Below are positions 62,699 to 64,000 of a stretch of 64,000 bases of DNA, in pieces; within the stretch, counting starts at the first letter, position 1, and each line of letters begins with the position of its first letter. A program made the translations under genes and the position numbers. The notes beneath the pieces were generated by a model. The model had not been told where the DNA came from. It ran no database searches and worked only from the letters and a program-made list of their open reading frames with translations. The stretch is from Chloroherpetonaceae bacterium (GTDB lineage: Bacteria > Bacteroidota > Chlorobiia > Chlorobiales > Thermochlorobacteraceae): the NCBI GenBank assembly GCA_033763895.1, contig JANRJQ010000008.1:88865-152864 (forward strand). The letters are read 5' to 3'.

Positions 62699-62869
62699 CT
62701 AAAACAATCCAATGGCGGATACACAAATAAAAAACAGTACCAGAATGCCAAGAGGAAGAAGTTCTTGAATTGACATTTTAGAAAATTCTTCTATCGCCAA
62801 ATCGTAGAAAATCTTGAATAACCCGCCAATAAGGATGAAAACGAAAATAAGTGCAAGCAAACCAAACAT
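62699..62869 (-). CDS. Small two-helix membrane protein
   Basis: A 56-residue protein starting with ATG at 62869: MFGLLALIFVFILIGGLFKIF, then YDLAIEEFSKMSIQELL, then PLGILVLFFICVSAIGLF. Two hydrophobic helices flank a short acidic link. It is below the length usually annotated. No clear ribosome-binding site precedes it. Two other small membrane proteins (62513-62656, 63162-63374) lie nearby. Function unknown. Confidence 0.45.
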   Translation of the reverse strand: MFGLLALIFVFILIGGLFKIFYDLAIEEFSKMSIQELLPLGILVLFFICVSAIGLF

Positions 62870-63161
62870 AAGGATTCTACGAATTTTCTTGAAGATACGA
62901 CTTACTCACAAATACACACGAGAATTTGAAACAGCCCTTGGTAATGTTGATGAAAGATGGAAATCGCAATAGCTTTTGTAGCAGAGGAAGCCGCCAAATT
63001 TATCTTTGATACACTTTTAATATCTGATTTTTTTTAATACAGAACCTATTATAACAAGAAGAGTTTTGTTTACAAATCATCAAAAAGTTTACTAAATTAT
63101 TTAGAAAGATACGCTCACTAAAGGATTTTAATCTATCCCAATTCTAATTTTAGCTTCCTTT

Positions 63162-63374
63162 ATGAAGGATAATTCATTTCAGGCTTTAATCGCAATTTTT
63201 TGTTTCTTTTTTTTATTCTGCTGCATAGTAGCACCTTTTGCAGCGGTTGGCATTTCAATTCTTGGTTGTGTAGTAGGCGCCCTTTATGTTTTCTATAAGA
63301 TTTTCTTAACAACATTCAAATACTTTAAAGACTCTGATCCGGAGGAATACAAAAAAATCAATCGAATGTTCTAA
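63162..63374 (+). CDS. Small membrane protein
   Basis: A 70-residue protein with two hydrophobic helices: ALIAIFCFFFLFCCIVAPF and AVGISILGCVVGALYVFY. A charged tail follows (KIFLTTFKYFKDSDPEEYKKINRMF). I recognise no family. It is alone on the plus strand, after a gap of almost 300 bp with no other coding frame. Confidence 0.5.
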   Translation: MKDNSFQALIAIFCFFFLFCCIVAPFAAVGISILGCVVGALYVFYKIFLTTFKYFKDSDPEEYKKINRMF

Positions 63375-63768
63375 TTGCTTTCAAGGATTGTTTTAATTCT
63401 CCTACACAAACTTCTTTTTAATACCTCAGACACTCTTCCATCTTCAAATTCCCCGCGCAAATGTAAGGTTTCACTACCAGCGAGCACTCTTCCCACAAAT
63501 GCTTTTTAACTTACCTCATTTGGGTTTCTTTCTTATTAAAGCCATAATAACGATTCATAAGCATATCCAATTGATTTAGAATACATTCAGTTTTATGTTT
63601 TAATCAATAATATTCAGAGAATACAGTTTGTATTGACAATAGGGCTCAGGAGCTTGTGGAAGTTTTGACCTCACCCCAACCCTCTCCAATTCAGCGAGCG
63701 CGATAGGCTCGCTTGGAGAGGGCGTAATTGTATCAAAGCCGAAGCATAACCGACTCACTCCGGAGAGG
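63375..63768. other. Non-coding stretch with a large palindromic element
   Basis: A 394-bp interval without a supported gene. Its main feature is the palindrome at 63680-63722, annotated separately. The left part is AT-rich with no clear hairpin. Confidence 0.4.
63680..63722. repeat. Palindromic (REP-like) element
   Basis: Outer arms CCCTCTCCAA (63680-63689) and TTGGAGAGGG (63713-63722) are perfectly complementary. Inner arms GCGAGC (63694-63699) and GCTCGC (63707-63712) continue the stem after a 4-nt bulge on one side. There is no T-run. This is the form of dispersed palindromic repeats, not a terminator. Confidence 0.6.
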
Positions 63769-63858
63769 ATGCTTGATATTATGAGTGATGTATGTTTGAT
63801 TCGCGATACAGCCTTAAGAACCCGGATTGCATCAAAACTGATGGGAGGTGCGCGATGA
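63769..63858 (+). CDS. Possible small upstream ORF coupled to the last gene
   Basis: A 29-codon frame (MLDIMSDVCLIRDTALRTRIA, then SKLMGGAR) ends in CGATGA, where its TGA overlaps the ATG of the next gene by 4 bp. The overlap suggests translational coupling. The product is too short for any family call, and the frame is open further upstream without a start codon. Confidence 0.3.
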   Translation: MLDIMSDVCLIRDTALRTRIASKLMGGAR

Positions 63859-64000
63859 GAGTTTTCGTATATGAGAATGGCCGCTTAGTTGGTGATATAG
63901 AAAAAGCGGAATGTGGCGGTTGGTTTGCTTACACACTTAATGGAAGTGAAATCAATGAAACTTATTGGTCAAGAAAAAAGGATGCGATTAAACACTTAAA
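63855..64000 (+). CDS. Hypothetical protein, 3' end outside window
   Basis: The frame opens at ATG 63855, preceded by a good Shine-Dalgarno (GGGAGG, 7 nt before). It runs off the window after about 48 residues: MRVFVYENGRLVGDIEKAE, CGGWFAYTLNGSEINETYW, SRKKDAIKHL. I recognise no family. Short alternating hydrophobic and charged pattern suggests a small soluble protein. Confidence 0.55.
   Translation, partial: MRVFVYENGRLVGDIEKAECGGWFAYTLNGSEINETYWSRKKDAIKHL

Noticed and set aside
63680..63722. Rho-independent terminator
   Set aside because: The stem is long but no T-run follows on either strand, so a dispersed palindromic repeat is the better explanation.
1..64000. rRNA and tRNA genes
   Set aside because: No stretch with a cloverleaf-compatible set of arms or conserved T-loop (GGTTCRANYCC) was seen by eye; short scans cannot exclude one completely.

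Overview
The window looks like a chromosomal segment of a bacterium from the Chlorobiota/Bacteroidota side of the tree, most plausibly a Chloroherpeton-like green sulfur relative. This is inferred from several features together: a 2[4Fe-4S] ferredoxin of the long Chlorobi/Alvin type, a crtB-type phytoene synthase, many outer-membrane beta-barrel and lipoprotein genes of Bacteroidota style, a BatA-type membrane protein cluster, moderately low GC, and few Shine-Dalgarno sequences. No rRNA gene is present to confirm the assignment, and I saw no tRNA gene or CRISPR array.

Layout. 1-4.7 kb: the end of an ECF sigma factor, then minus-strand genes (DUF1801 protein, membrane protein, acyltransferase, lipoprotein, saccharopine-dehydrogenase-like enzyme). 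4.7-6.4 kb: a small accessory patch with an AT-rich 22-bp tandem repeat and a VapBC-like pair, flanked by two directly repeated scraps of an Rhs-type core. 6.4-10.6 kb: nadB, a truncated haemoglobin, a metalloenzyme-fold protein, a PAP2 phosphatase and an HTH regulator. 10.7-12.8 kb: a compact inorganic-carbon operon on the minus strand encoding an exported beta-carbonic anhydrase, an SbtA-like bicarbonate transporter and an SbtB-like PII protein. 13.0-20.6 kb: pfkA, an exported M1 peptidase, and a 1351-residue alpha-amylase-family protein with a histone-like basic tail. 20.7-32.4 kb: a membrane/outer-membrane fusion protein facing an AraC regulator, ferredoxin, thiolase, a secreted double Tudor-like protein, an OmpA-family protein, a renalase-like flavoprotein, and a minus-strand run hldE-kinase / membrane protein / rsmI / panC.

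32.6-49.4 kb: two tandem GAF/HD-GYP phosphodiesterases, comF, zapE, an HtrA lipoprotein protease, a small basic protein, a methyltransferase, two tandem paralogous outer-membrane proteins, hflX, crtB with a DUF1997-like partner, a LysM-like lipoprotein, an Rpn-family nuclease, a GroES-like protein and asnS. 49.7-58.2 kb: an AtuA/DUF1446 protein, a three-gene BatA-type membrane cluster without MoxR or DUF58 genes, and a YfaP-like secreted protein.

58.2-64.0 kb is the most accessory-looking part. An unrecognised 298-residue protein lies between two roughly 90-bp direct repeats. Next to it is an MmeI-like type IIG restriction-modification gene broken in two by a single-base frameshift. After that come several very small membrane proteins, a palindromic repeat and a truncated gene at the window edge.

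In overview, most of the window is ordinary housekeeping and envelope biology. The parts most worth a second look are the carbonic anhydrase/SbtA/SbtB operon, the amylase with the histone-like tail, the membrane/outer-membrane fusion, the twin HD-GYP proteins with a palindrome upstream, and the repeat-bounded island at the right end.
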